From Rhabdornis inornatus (lineage: Eukaryota > Chordata > Aves > Passeriformes > Rhabdornithidae): a stretch of DNA of 64,000 nt. Below, piece by piece: positions 25,201-39,000 of this stretch. The DNA lies in NCBI GenBank assembly GCA_013397075.1, contig VWZS01003477.1:2553563-2617562 (forward strand), in the 5' to 3' direction. The number at the start of each line of letters is the position of its first letter. The first letter of the stretch is position 1. A model generated the notes under the pieces. That model saw only the letters and a program-made list of their open reading frames with translations. It made no database searches and was not told the DNA's origin. The position numbers and the translations under genes were made by a program.

Positions 25201-28200
25201 CTTCTGTTCAATGCTTTTTTCCCCTCTAAACTACATTACCTTGGCAGCTTCAAAAGGCCATATTGACATTACAAAAAATTACTTCGGAGATTTCATGTTC
25301 CCGCTTTTCCATGGTAAGAAAACATACATGAGAGCTCGCTTTTGAAGGCTTCATAAACTCAAGCTCAAGAACCATAAGCAAAACAAATCAGTCCCACATA
25401 CCTTGCAAAGGCAAAAAGTCATTCCTCTCACTACATTGGTCCACTCATCCATCTGTCCCTCCAGAAGTACTGCTGAATTCGGAGTATTCCCAAAGCCTTT
25501 GATTTAAGCCATCAGAAAACTTTGTTTTGGGATCGAAAGATAGTAGGCAGTTGCACAAATGATGAGAAGACATTTCCCACCTTGGCATACTGGTGAAGGC
25601 ATGTTGGCTGGGGGATTTCAAATGCTATAAGACCAGAGCTAGGGTGGCTGGAGGATAAAAAGTAACAGCACAGAAGTGAAGCAATCCCATCTGAGAAATG
25701 GAGGTTATACTGTCCTGTATATTTTTGCTGAAGGGAAGGATTATTTGTAACAGGAACCAATTACTCATTTTTGCGATACTGTGTTATTTTCTTATCTGTT
25801 TATGGTACTGATTGTTAATGTAATTTAAGACTAAATATATGATCCCTTACAGACTTAAATGTTGTGCCTTCAGAGTAACACATTAATTAAAATATTGTGA
25901 TTAAAATATTCTGTGGATGTATTTTTCACTTGGATTTTTTTATAATATTAAGATGAACCCCACTGTGGCTTATGTCAGTCTTGTCAAATTCTATGATGTC
26001 AGCCATCAGAAAGATAAATGGAACAAAGGGTGGAAACAAAGAGGTAGGTTACTGAACAGGAGACAAATCGGGATGTATATATAGCAAGAGATAGAGACAA
26101 TGACAAAAAAGGATGAACAGAGAACTGACAGTACAGTTCTGTATGGGAGCAGAGGTGGAGAAAAAAAGTGATGTTACCATGAAAAGGGGAGATAGCTCTA
26201 CACAAGAGTGAACATCTCCATTAAGTCACTTCCAGTAAAAATGCTAAAAATACTTTAACAAGCTTAACCTGCTTAAAAATAGTATCTAAGTGCAATTTTT
26301 TTGACCATTATTTATTGTTTCCTATCAGAAATCCCGGGGACAAATTTCCCTTGAATCATACTCAAAGGTTATGTCAAGAAGGCATTAATGCACTGTTGGT
26401 GTTTATACCATCCTTGTTTCTAACACTACAGTGGTCCAACTCATTGTCCATGATATTCAGTGCTTTTTGTCCCACAAAAAATATGTCTTCCATCTGTAGT
26501 TATGTCTTTTCCCATCTATTTGTCTTCCTGGATCTGCTAATCATGGACAACACTGTTAGTAAATACAAAAGGAAGGATAATATAAACCACAATCTTTAGT
26601 ATATTTTATAATATCACATGGCAGTGCAAGTGAATTTCATGTGCCTGTGGAGGTTTGTAGCATTACAGCAGATGATTTGCTCCACCAAATGGGCATGAGG
26701 TGCCTGTCATCCTGGTACCCAAGCCCTTGTGAAAACCAGATTGCCTACAGTAAGCTGTTGCTACTGGTTTTTTCAAGTATTTCAACTGCTTTGTTTGCAT
26801 GTTAAAAGACAGAAGATTTCATGGATTGTCTGTTCATTTCTTTGCTGACTGGGAAGCATCTCAGTAGGTACAGCATCTGGTTATATAGAAACATACTCTT
26901 AAGGAAGAATGTATTATTTTATTTCTCTATCACCAAATGTAGTTTAACAGTGAGAAAGAGGAAAAGCCAGCTGGCTATTTGCCACCATCTTGATGGCAAC
27001 AGCATGTATTATTTTGGTCCTCAGAAATCAATTTGGGAACCACCCTCTAGGAATGACCACTATAAAGAGAAATGTGTTGTCTGTGGCTGCTCTTGAAGCT
27101 CCATGAGGAATTTAGATTTTTATTTCAGAAGCAGAGCTGATGGCAGAAATCTAGTGAATACCAATTCCTGCTCTCCCATAGCAGAATTTTCTCCACAGAA
27201 ATCTCTAATCTCAGGCGTTTTGTAGCACTGCCTGTCAGCAAAACTGTCCTGGATCTTGATGTTACAATATGTAAACTTTTTCTGTAAAGGTTTTTGAAAC
27301 ATAACCCATAAATTTCAGTGTTTGTTTCAGAAAGGCAAGCATGAATTTATATACATGTGATGACAGTAAAACAAGCTTTTTGCCCAGCAGAAGACTTAGG
27401 CATTTTTTTTGCTCACTGAGCAACTAGTAACATCCACCCTGGAAAGCCTGTTGGATGAGATTGTCAGAGCAAAAGTCTCCTTCATGGAATAGTAGAAGGA
27501 ATCCACCACAAAGAAAGTGGAAAAAAAAGAAATATACTGAAAAACAGCACAGAAATAAATCCCAGGATGTGGCAAGGGTATTGAAGGAAAACCAAGATGG
27601 GAAGATAAGTGAAAAACAGAAACACAGTTGCAGGTCTTTATCTGAGATTAATTTCTGCCTCTCACATGGGAATAAATATTATTTTCATACTTAATGGAAC
27701 TTCAAAATTCCTTTAAGACTCCTTTTTCAGTTGAGGGCTAATTTCAATTAACCTCATGTTTTTTAACTCTCACATGAATTTCCCCCAGTAGCTGGCATCT
27801 AGATAGTGAAAGAATTGATGCCATTTACAAATTCTTCAGGGAGAGGCTTCAGTAATTTATGCTGCATTGATGTCAGCTGTGTGCAAGGCAATATTTGTAG
27901 GATAAAGGGGTCAATAAATGAACCTAGGTTAATGATAAACATATATTTTTATGAAGAGTTCATGAAGCACCCCAGAGTAGCTAGCAGATATATAAGGTGT
28001 CTGATCATCCTGTCTTAGCATCTCTCATAACATTGAATGGTGTCATTTTTACACTGGAAATTTGACGGTCATTAAGAGAAAAATCAAAAGAACACACAGA
28101 TAAAAACACAGCTTAGAAGATTGTAATATCAACTGACAAAATCCAAGAGGCTGAAGATGTGACCTAGGACACAGCCTGCATTTTTCTTTGCAGTAGCACA

Positions 28201-31200
28201 AGACAAATTCAAAGTTCCACTCCTACCACTGAACTTCCTGGCTTTTGTCATTTTTGTCATGATGTTAACATTGATAAGCATCCATCAGTGCCAAAGGGGT
28301 GCATGAAAATGATTGCATAAATACAGTATTACAATGCATATAATTAATAAGAGAAAACATTCACAGGCTACTGCTGTACTTGACTTGTTTGACTTTCATC
28401 AGTTGAGCAAGGATCTGTACTTAGTTTCAAGTGTTAATATGAAGTGGGGATGAGGGAAATGTATCAAATTCTTGGAACCAATGCCCTTCTGAAGAGTGAC
28501 AAGGTGGAATTTTCCAGGATACTTGAAATTTCAGTCCACTAGTATGATTATAGCATGTTGCAATGCAAAGTGGAATTTCCTAGTTAAGAATGTATCTCAG
28601 GTTCCTGAGCCCCAGGCCAGTGAAAGCTGAGTGTACTGTGAAGGTGAAAATGTTCAGTCTCCAAAGTGAGAGAGCCATCCACATCAATTTGCAGCAGGCT
28701 AAGTGGCATCAGCAATGGGAGGCAAGCTTACAAAGCTGAGCTTAGAGAGCTGTGCTGCAGAAGTTGCACAGCACTGATTGAAGGAATATGCATAAACAAA
28801 CCAGAGGCATGGATGAAATGCTCCAACAGCACTGTCTACAGAAGCACAGTGCTGGGGGGAGAAAGATGATGTCGGACAAAAAATGTTTCCTAAATAGCAA
28901 TAAGCAATGTCAACTGTATTAAGGAAGGAACGTGATTGGCCTGTATTCTGTAGCAGCTGGGATTTACATCAGAGAGTACTTTAGGGAAATCTGTGAAGCA
29001 AGTTTTACTTGTGGTATTGCAAAAACTTTGATATTTTACATTTCATTTGCAAGTACATGTAAAAATTTATATATGTATATACGTAGCCTATGTGAATCTG
29101 CATTTCACTCCTCTTCCCGAGATTCACTGAGGAGTGAACATCAAATCTTGGGGGGAAAAAAAAAAAAAAAAAAGCCCCTCATTCAAAGCAACCAGAATTC
29201 TCCTGGTACCACCACTGAGTACAATGTCACTGATTAGGTGCATTGATTCAGTGTAAGTTAAAAAGAGGCCCAGGCTGCTTCTTAAGCTTTGTGGCCTCTA
29301 ATGATTCTCTAAAAGCACATATCCTATGAATTTTGTTATTACAGTAACAACTGAAAGCAGACAAGTTTTCTGATTTCAGGTTTCACTTTGCTCTTCCGAG
29401 ATGAGCAATGCTTCTGAGTTGAAATTGGCTGGTAGGAGATAATTAGGTAACATTTATGGAAAAGTGCTTGAAATGGTGATAATACTGCATTTTCAAGAGA
29501 ACCATGGAACCTTCAAATAACACTTGTTTGTATTAATCTCTTCTTATTTCCTTTCAAAATATGGTTGATTGTAGAGAAAAAATCTGAAAGCAGAATTTGC
29601 AAACTGGTATGTTTGTAAAGTATTGAATGCAAGGTGTCAATGTAAGTTCCTTTGAAAAGAAGTCAAATCTGTATGGAATCAAAAAGGGAGTTGTTGATAA
29701 TATCATTATCTATACACAAACCCAAAACCAGAGAAGCCTATATGTGGGAGAAAATACTTTCCAGAGACCCAGAAATAAGCTATATTTCCAACTTTATACA
29801 CTATTCTGAACTTCCAGGAAAATTTTCTTTCACCTTTAAGGAGTTTTAAATTTCAGCTTAAAATTTAACTGCTTCAATTTCTAAATTATTCAGATATTGT
29901 TGTATACTTATAGCAGTTTCAGGAACTGGATAGCAGTAGCAGGTGTTGAAAAACCAGATTTTTTCCTTATAATGAAAACAAATAGTAATGGAGATCCTTA
30001 AAAATGCAAAATAAATCTGTGTATCCAAATACAGAGCCCAGGACAGCTTTTACTCACAGGGAGCTTTCAACAAATACCTACTTTTTTTCAGCTATAGAAT
30101 GGAAAATGGCATATACATATTTGAAGAGTAAATTTCTTGTTACAGGAAGAAAAAAACATTTGCAGAAACTGAAAATAGGGGAGCTTGTTTGGTGTCCTCT
30201 GTCCTCACTAGGACATCCTCAGTTTCTTCTTTAGGAAAGAGACCATCTGAGATCCTAAAGATCTTCTAAAGATCTTCTGGGTTCTTAACTTCAAGTTTCC
30301 ACACTTGAATATTTTTTAAAGTTCCAACTTTCAGGCTATAAATTTCAAGCACTTTTATTTAATTAGAAGCTAGGCATCATACATTAATATTTTCTTACGA
30401 ACAGTTTCAATAAAACATTATATATCATCACTTGGAAATACTTGGAAATGTTGAGATTGTGCGTGTATTTTTCTCCTCTGTGAATGCCAAGCTCACCACA
30501 CACTATTGGATACCAGGTGGTGTTCTGTTCCCTTTTTAACTATTTGCTCTCATCACTTGCCTCTGACTTGGTAGTTCTCTGAGGAAGAGGAAATAATAGA
30601 TTTGGTGGAAGCTGCAAGTATTTTCAAGGAATTATTTTCTATATGACAAGTTTGGAATCTCAGCTTATTAGCTTTTGGTTGTGCTATATTGTCCAGTAGG
30701 GCAGAATTTGAAAGCAACTGAAAAAGAGAAAGTAATTAATACTAACAAAATTATTTGTCTTGATTTTGATCAATTCCTGAGCAGTCTTCAGACACAGCAT
30801 GTGAAAGGGCTCGTTGCTTTGATGTACATGCTTTCACCATGCTGCTGATTGTGTGCCTCATACTGGCATGACTGGACAGCAAGATGTAGAGATGGACAAA
30901 AACAGTGCAGACATACTGTCCAGAGACTCATTTAAGTATTTCTCTCCTCTTTTGAGCTTTATTTAGCTCTTTGAGGTGCATACCATCCTTTAAAAAGAAA
31001 GAAAAACAGAGGAAAAAAAATAGCGGTGGTCTCATGAAGTTTGCACTGTAAACCATGAACACATGGGTAAGCTATTCCCAGTGACTGAAGGAGACCCTAG
31101 AAATGAGTTGGGAGGGGAAGGACAATAAGGATAAAGACAAAAATTGAAGTAATACTTTAAAATCATTGTTGCCAACCATTTTGAAAGCAGGAACTAACCT

Positions 31201-32933
31201 GGGGCAAGACACAAATCCAGAGAAGCTGGTGAACAATGGCAAACCAGCACTTGCTCCTGATGATGTGCACCAGAGTTGGAAGGTAACATTAGTTTCACCC
31301 AAAAACTTCCTGCCGCTTCATCGCTCAAGTGTAGTTAATGGAGAAAAAATGATGTAGAAGTCAGGAACAACTCAACCCCCCAGGCAGTGCTGACATGATG
31401 GTTTGGCATGGTTTTACATCCCTTGTCTGCACTTCAAATAAACATCAGACTTCTTTACTGTTCATTTTACCTTTTCTGAAGTTTTACATGAATATGTCTA
31501 ACTGCTATGTTATGAAGTACTTCTGTGTCCAGCAACACATGAAAAGCTTTGATCAAATGTCTCTCTGATCATACAAAGACCTCTCCTTTTTATTCCACAT
31601 TTTTGGGGAATTGAAAGGCTGCTATGTTAGTAGAACAGTCTGTTCCAATATGGAAGAGTAGATGCTTTATATAGCAAATTTGGGTTGTAGAGCATATTAT
31701 TATGATTTCCTTCTGGGAGAATTTCCCAGTTGTTGATATGGAACTAGAATCATAAACTTTGTGATTCACAAACTATACCCAGAGTCTGTAACAAAAATAG
31801 CTTAATTAGGAGGGCTGCCTGACAGATATGCTAGACAATACTATCACCACTGGAGCTAGCCAGGAATTTTGTGACAAAATGGTTTTTCATCATAGCAGAA
31901 TGATTCATCAAGCAAAAAACTTTCAGGGGAAACTTTCTCTTTCATCCTACCTTTTCCAGAATGATTTTGCAGGCTCAGGGTAGATATAATGACAAAAGCT
32001 ACAAAGCTGGCCGACTCTGCTGTGACAAGGAAGCTTATCAAAAACACCTGGCCTGGTTCAGACTGGAGATGCAGATCCTGACCTTCCAAATGTCCCTCAC
32101 ATATCTTGAGTTTTCTCTGGAGAGGGCTCTTTGCACGTCAGAGGAGCTCTTCTGTTCTGTGCAATTCAAATAGTGTGAAACAGGGACCTGAGCCTTGCTC
32201 TTCCATGCTCTTGGTGACTTCTCCTCCACTGTGTTACAGAGTGGCTTCAGCCCGTGCTGGCACAGTGGCTGCCGAGCTGCCTGAAAGGGCGCAGCTCCAG
32301 TGAGGAGGCTGAGCAATGAGGACTCAGGCATTCATCTGCATTAATTGGGAAGAGCAGAGCGAGGAGCTCCCACGTCCATTGACTTCCTTCCCATCTTCTT
32401 TCCATCTCCAGCTGAAGAGATTGGGAGGAAATTTCCCATTCCTGGTTATTCCTCATCATGTTTCTGTTTTTCAGCATCTGGCTAACAAGCAGCTCTACTG
32501 CAAGACGTATTCTCTGAGAAATCTGGGTATTCTGCATTAGCATGATTGTGAGGGAATGCTTTAAGTGACAAACAGCCTGTTGCTGCCCGTGGCAGAAATG
32601 AAATAATGCTTTCTGAAAGCTGCTTTGGTCCCTTGGATCAGGATGCCCTGAGAGGAAGAAATATGCATGTGAGTGGTCTCAGGACAGCTGAGTTCTGTTG
32701 TCAGAATCAACATTAGGAAACTCAGGTAAAGCAATTCTAGATTAGGGGCACTTTTTTTTTTTTTTTAATTTAAACATTGTCTGCACTGTTGCTTGCAGCT
32801 CTTTTTTCACAACAAACCTTCAGTTTTTCATTTATTCTATTGGCCCTGGAAAAACTATTTTATCTCTTGATGTACTGTTATCATTTCTCCCTGGAAAATC
32901 TTTTCCCCTTTGTCCAGATTACTGCTGCTTCTT
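22282..32933. other. Long AT-rich non-coding stretch
   Basis: No gene, RNA gene or recognised transposon is visible over about 10.6 kb. A 109-codon plus-strand frame just right of the LTR (22444-22773) has no recognisable retroviral or host motif. Small features only: a CATA-rich run near 23743-23757, an AT-rich short duplication near 25883-25915 (ATTAAAATATT twice), a 10-nt duplication at 30433-30455, and an A18 run at 29156-29173. Confidence 0.5.
29104..29173. repeat. Inverted repeat followed by poly(A)18
   Basis: A perfect 10-bp inverted repeat (TTCACTCCTC at 29104-29113 and GAGGAGTGAA at 29129-29138) with a 15-nt loop lies 17 nt before an uninterrupted A18 tract. A hairpin close to an A tail resembles the 3' end of some retroposed small RNAs, but nothing recognisable lies upstream. 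Confidence 0.7.
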
Positions 32934-33002
32934 TACACTCTAATGTAAAGTGTCTAATAAATATGTCTACACTCTAAGACTCAAGTGTCTAATAAATATG
33001 GC
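32934..33002. repeat. Imperfect tandem duplication, about 34-bp unit
   Basis: TACACTCTAA and AGTGTCTAATAAATATG each occur twice in the same order, giving two adjacent copies of a unit of 34-35 bp that differ mainly in the middle (TGTAA versus GACTC plus one inserted base). It is a local duplication with modest divergence. Each copy carries an AATAAA hexamer. Confidence 0.85.
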
Positions 33003-36000
33003 AAAAAATATTTTTAAAAGTCTTTTCAAACACAGTTTAATTTTGTGGATTGTGTTAAGCCTAATATGTATTCACATGAACATTGCTGCCCTTGCAGTCT
33101 CAGCTCTCCTTCAGTCTGGTTGGAGAACTGAACTGTGACACAAAATTTTACAATTGCAACAATTCGGGGTAAGGAGATGGAAAGCATGTCTGAACATTTA
33201 ATGAACTTTGTCTTTCTTTACGATCAGATAGATTTGCCTACATCTTTTTCTGATTAGACATTTTATCATGAGAAAGAACTTTTTGCCACTTCTTGTTTTA
33301 AAATTTTTTCCTCATGATTGGATCATGTAACGCAACAGGCAAAGTATATAATTAAAAGATCATATTATTTATACATAGGCAGAAACATGCACAGTTTTGC
33401 GAATGACTGCAAGCAGCAAAAACCCTGTCTTTAATAAGAAATAATGTGTTACAGAAACTAGTACAACTTCCCATCCACACAAGCTTCCACGTAAGTGTTG
33501 CCTATAATGTAAGTCCAGTTATCAATCATAAGAAGTTCACTAAGCAAGAATTTTATAACATGCTAAAGGAAGGAAAGCATAATGCCAAAAATAGGCAGTC
33601 AGGAATATTATCAGTTTGTTCTCACAAAATCATGACATAATCTTAAAAAGAGTACATTTGGCTATTTTTTTATATTTGTCTCAGGTTTTTTGTGTATGAG
33701 GATTTGTGTTTAAAATATTTTGTATAATAGTATGAACAAGGCGTTTTTTTAAAAGGACAAAGAAATCATTTTCACATAGTACCTTCAATTCAGGAGAGGA
33801 TATCTAGGAAAATCACATAGCACAAAGCCCTCAATAAAAATTGCCAGACTCGACAATATAGCCTCCAAATTATAATTTTTTTCACTGCAGGTTTCTATCC
33901 TGATAGAACATCCAGAGTTCAGATCCAGCATACATGATAGTTCCCCCTTGAATACATTCTTTCCTAACTAGGAAAAGAGAATTATTTGTTGTCACTTCCA
34001 TTTGCACTGCCACAAAATATGACACTTTAATTCATTATAAGGATCACCCAAGACTCTCAGGACAAGATCTCTCGCACAAGATCCCACAATGACCATATTT
34101 GGTCTACAACAATAACTTTTGTTTTAGAAAAACAATTGCTGTTTGGAGGAAATTCAGCAGCTCCACAGACTTTTCACAATCTAGCTGTCAGAGGGAGATT
34201 CCTGGAGAGGCCATTAAAATTTAATACTTCAAAATTGAACTCTATTGTATGCTTAGCAGGTATTTTTAGCTTCCAAAATTATTTGTATTGTTTCTTGGAG
34301 ACTGAATAATGTATGCTAAATGAAAGAAATTCTTCTTCTGCTTAGCAGTGAGTGGATCCAGAATAACTCCATTCTCTTGAATTGTATCACTTCAGTTTTA
34401 GGGAAAGCAAGATTAGGTTTTGTATGTCTTTCAGTTCACTGGGTTTCCATAAGTGTACTACTGTATTCCACAGTTTTCCTAGTGTTAGTTAAACGAGTAT
34501 AAGGGGTTTTTGCCAGTTCAGGCAATTTTGTTTCTCTTTCTCCAGTAGTTATTTCATCAAATACTCTCTAAGCACATATTTACCAGTCTTTGTAATATTA
34601 CTTGATACGGTATAGAGATATTTTATTGTCTTCCTAATGTTAGTTGATAAAGTAAGTATTTCTCAGTTATTGGAATACTGTAGCTCTTTATATATATAAA
34701 GGAGGTATTTCACACTTTCGTGGTTGGGAGTATTCTTCCATTTGTCTGCAATATTTCATTACAGTGCATTTGAAAGTTCTGAAATTGATTTTTCGGCCTA
34801 TAATGTGTTTTGTACAGAACTTTCTTAGTCTTAGTATTGATTTCACTGTATCTTTGTCTCTAAATTTTTTGTACTTCCCAATTTTCTTTAATATTAGCTT
34901 TGCGTATAAAAGGAAGTGTAAGTCTTGCTCTTTGATGCTGTTTGGACTTTCGGAGTCCCCTCTTCTAGTAATGTTTAGTCTTAAAAGTCAAGAGTCCCCC
35001 TGGCTGACAAAACCCACACAATTATTTAAAAAATCTACACATCAACCCCTCTAAGGTAAATTTAGGACTTGGCATTTCCACCCCCACTCCCCCTGCCCTT
35101 GCATTCCAGTGTTTGTCCCTCATCTTCTTTGCTTCCAAGTTTTCTGTTTCTTACTTATTCACTACATCCTTCATTATCCTTCAGTTCCTTTACCACATGT
35201 TGTCGTTCCTTTTTCCCATGACACCTTACCCAATTTCACTGTTCCCTGCTTCTTCTCCTCTAGCCTGCTTTTCTGCTCTATTTCCCCAGTTTCTCCCACT
35301 GCCATATTTAAGGAACGCAGAAATAAAGAGGGGATCTTTTTTCACAAGGGGCAACTTAATATTTGCCAGCAGAGACTTCAGAGAGAGGTAGTGGCCATAT
35401 TTGTTGAAAGTATTCTAGCTACAGCTTTATTCAGAGCAGCAGGAGAAAATGGCATATTGATACAAGGGAAAAAACTTACAGATTACTTCAGGGGGCAAGT
35501 TTTAAGGAAACAAAGACACTTGTCACACTTCTGGTAATCCTGTAAACGTTGGGGATTCCCTTCATAATATTCTGCTCTGAAAAATGTCCTTTCATTCCTG
35601 CACTTAGTTTCTTCAGGCAGTGAGGTAGAATGGGAAAAGAAGTGGTCTGTGAGGAGGGAGAAGCATGTATGAGGCACAGAGGGAGATGCAAGCTGCAGTT
35701 TTTCCTTAAGGAGGAAATATTTCTCTAGTGCTTGTTTCTAATTTTCTTCCTTTTTCAAAGCAGTTATCCTGACATTATGCTACAGTGATTACAACAAATA
35801 CTGAATTATTTTCCACATAAGGAAAATGTTCAGAATTACTAGAAACTAGTTCTGTTTTTAGAATGTTGCTTTTCATAACAGTTTTTATCTTTCTCCTCTC
35901 TGTTACAACATGCTGTAGTGAATGTAGGCAGAAGGATAAGAAGAAACAAGCTGAAAAATCAGAGGTATGTGGAGTTGCAAATGGGGGTTATGGGCTACAA

Positions 36001-39000
36001 TGCAGTGGCCCTAGAGTGGACCTACACCTTACCAAAATTATTTTGTCTAATTCTATGTGTATTAAGGAATGTTCAGTTTAATTCTCACATATTGGGGGTT
36101 GTTAGCTTCTCTCAGAAATCTATGAGCACATTGTCATGTATTTCTCGGGGTAAATCACTGCTCTTTACGTAGGTATTTCCGGATTTCCTTTTGCAGTTCA
36201 CTACAAGTCTGAAACTCACACAAGCGATGGATGGACTGAACAATTACCTGAGATTTTCCACTGGTTTTTTAAATCTACTGCACTAAACTTATTATGAGAT
36301 TTCATCCCTAAATCTGATGGTATGTAAACTCCACACTTACAAAGTGTAGGACACACAGTATGACATTGAACTTCAATTGATCAGTGTAAGATTCAAAGAC
36401 ATATGCAGTGGAGAATGAAACCTACATGGAGTGTGTTTGGCTAGGAGAAACAGGTATCAACAAACATAAGTCTTGAATGGCAATGTGCAAAAAAGATTCA
36501 AGTCTGTCAATCCAATTCTTAATTGTGATATAGAATTTTAGTCTGGAGTTCCCTCATGATGGTGCCAAACAGAGGAAAGTTGTCAGTATGAGAGGTTGTT
36601 TGATCATCTCTGATATAAAATTCTATTTGCAGAAGTTCCCATTTTATGTCAGGAAATTAAAATATGAGGTAACATTATTAATAGCTTTATTGAGTGAAAA
36701 TAGGTTAAAGTACTGCAGAAATACTTAAAAAAAAATCCAACCAGGCTTTTAAAAAGAACTGTCAAAACTGCATTGAAAACCCTTTGGATGTAGATAGAGG
36801 GCAGGCTTGAATGCAAGATTTCCTCAGCCTATTTGTTTCTGAAGGCTTCATGGGCACAATGGGCTAAACACAGAAGTTGCAAAAGTTTGTTCTGATTTTG
36901 ACTTCTGTACAGACATACATACGTGCACACACACATACAACAAAATTGCTAAACTACGAAACAGAGATAAAAGGGTATAGAGAAAAGGATGTGACTTTTT
37001 TCTCTTCAATATTATTTGTGGAAAAACTAATAAATAATCTTTTATGGAAAAGCTGGGTTTTAGGCAGAAGTAATTTTCATTTACTAATTGTGTCCTCATA
37101 ATGAGGCACATTCATCGTAACTGTATTGTAATTAACTGAAGTCATTCAAGGTTATTTTTGCCTGATCATTTGACTGAAAAAAGGAACCTCTGAGGGATTT
37201 GAGGACATTTTGTTGCAATATTAAGGCTTTCCTGAGGTCAAATATTGGCATGTTTCATCATTCCTCTCTATGGTACGTTACTCTGCTTTGCACTGAGAAG
37301 ATGAAGAGGGAGAGAATTCCTAAAGCAGAATTTTCATTCAACAATGTAATATTTTAAATGGCATGTTTACTCTACCTGTAAAGCATATACCTATCCTAAA
37401 GTGAGCAATACCAACCTTAAAGTGAAATGCAGAGCACTGAAATAAATGAAGCCCATAATGTGGGGTGGAAACTGCGTGTGCCCACTCAGAAGTCATGTGG
37501 GATCACTAATGGTTGTAAGTGCATGATCTTGGTTTTGCATCTCATCCAGCACAAAGGATACCACTGTCATTGTCAAAGGCAGCTGAAGAATTTGGATTTT
37601 TGCTCAGCATGGCATTAAAAGGGCTCACACACATTTGTGCCACAGGAGTGGTCCTTTTTGGACACTGACCATGTCTGGCAGTGTATCATGCCAAGTCTGG
37701 CAAAACCATAGTTTAAAGTGATGCTACCTGGCTCCATAAGCTTCAGAGGGGTGCAGGATTTGTTCATCCTCACAAATGTAGTGCATGATAAGGAAGGAAA
37801 GATAGCACATCTAGCAAATGCTGGGAGTACAGGTGCTTCAAGAATGAGAGAATGGCTTTTCAGTTGAAAAGGGAAATTCTATCTCAAACAAAATAAATGT
37901 TAAAGCCACTATTCACTTACAAAAGGCGTTATGTGGTCTTGTAAATGAGAGATGAAAACACAGAGAATGTGATAAAGACTGCATAGAACATAAAACATAG
38001 AAAAACATGCAAAATCTAAGCTAAAGCCTTTATCTTACAAGTGCTTCTTAGACTGGCAAGACAGAAACTGTGAAATACACAGTTCTAGTTCAAGCGAGGT
38101 TTGTGGAGGACTAATATATTTTATCTCCTTATGATATGGGGAAAAAATAACCTCTCTCAAGCTTGTAAGTACTTCATTAGAACTGAAACAGAAGCTTAAA
38201 ACAATAGCTTTCAGTAATAAAATTGGTGGCTTGTATAAAAATGTTGAGAACCAAAATGGTACATTGTCTCAGGTTTGCTTTAATAGTAACTGAAACCTAG
38301 CTAAGTCTTGGCATGGCTGTCACAAAGCAGGTACTTCTGTGTTCATAAATAAAATGGAAGCAAAAAAATACATTTCATTAGAAACTGTCAGGCTTTCTGT
38401 TTTGACTTCGAATTGAGCAATTTTCCTTATCTTAAGAAGAAAAGCTTTAGACTTCATGGCCAAAAAAGGCTTTATTTCCTCATAAACTGATAAAGTTAGG
38501 AGACATTTTTTAAATGGCTCACGATACTTTTGTGGTCATTCCTGTAAATATTCCAAGGTGGTGAATAATCTTAATTAATCTACTTTGACTTCAGTTGTCT
38601 GTCAGGGACTTTTGTGGTGCTCTTGCTCCTATGAGGTTACTGAACTTTCAGATTTCAACCCAGATTCTATAGAGAATTAGAAAAATGTTACATATATTGT
38701 TTCATAGTTGTATATATAATGTACAACCCAGAACATCACTTACTATTTAAGGTTCCATAAAATAGAGAGTTTAACTCCTTTGCTTCAGTGGGTACTGAAC
38801 TTACAGCACACTGCAGTAGCATATTTTATAATTCTCCATATTAAAATATGACAAACCTCAATATGTATATTAGACATTAGAACTTCCTTTACTTGACAAT
38901 AGATGCAGCAATGCTCAGTTGGTATCCCAGTACCCAGTTACAAGATCATATAAAACACTGAAAGTAAAAGTAGAGCAAAATCTATTTCTAGAACTGCAAT

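Noticed and set aside
25403..25471. Minus-strand segment with GTATGT donor
   Set aside because: One frame is open but the acceptor lacks a pyrimidine tract, and the peptide is unrecognised.
35109..35537. 142-codon plus-strand open frame
   Set aside because: The first two thirds are translated C/T-rich DNA giving Phe/Pro/Ser-rich peptide; no homology or splice context.
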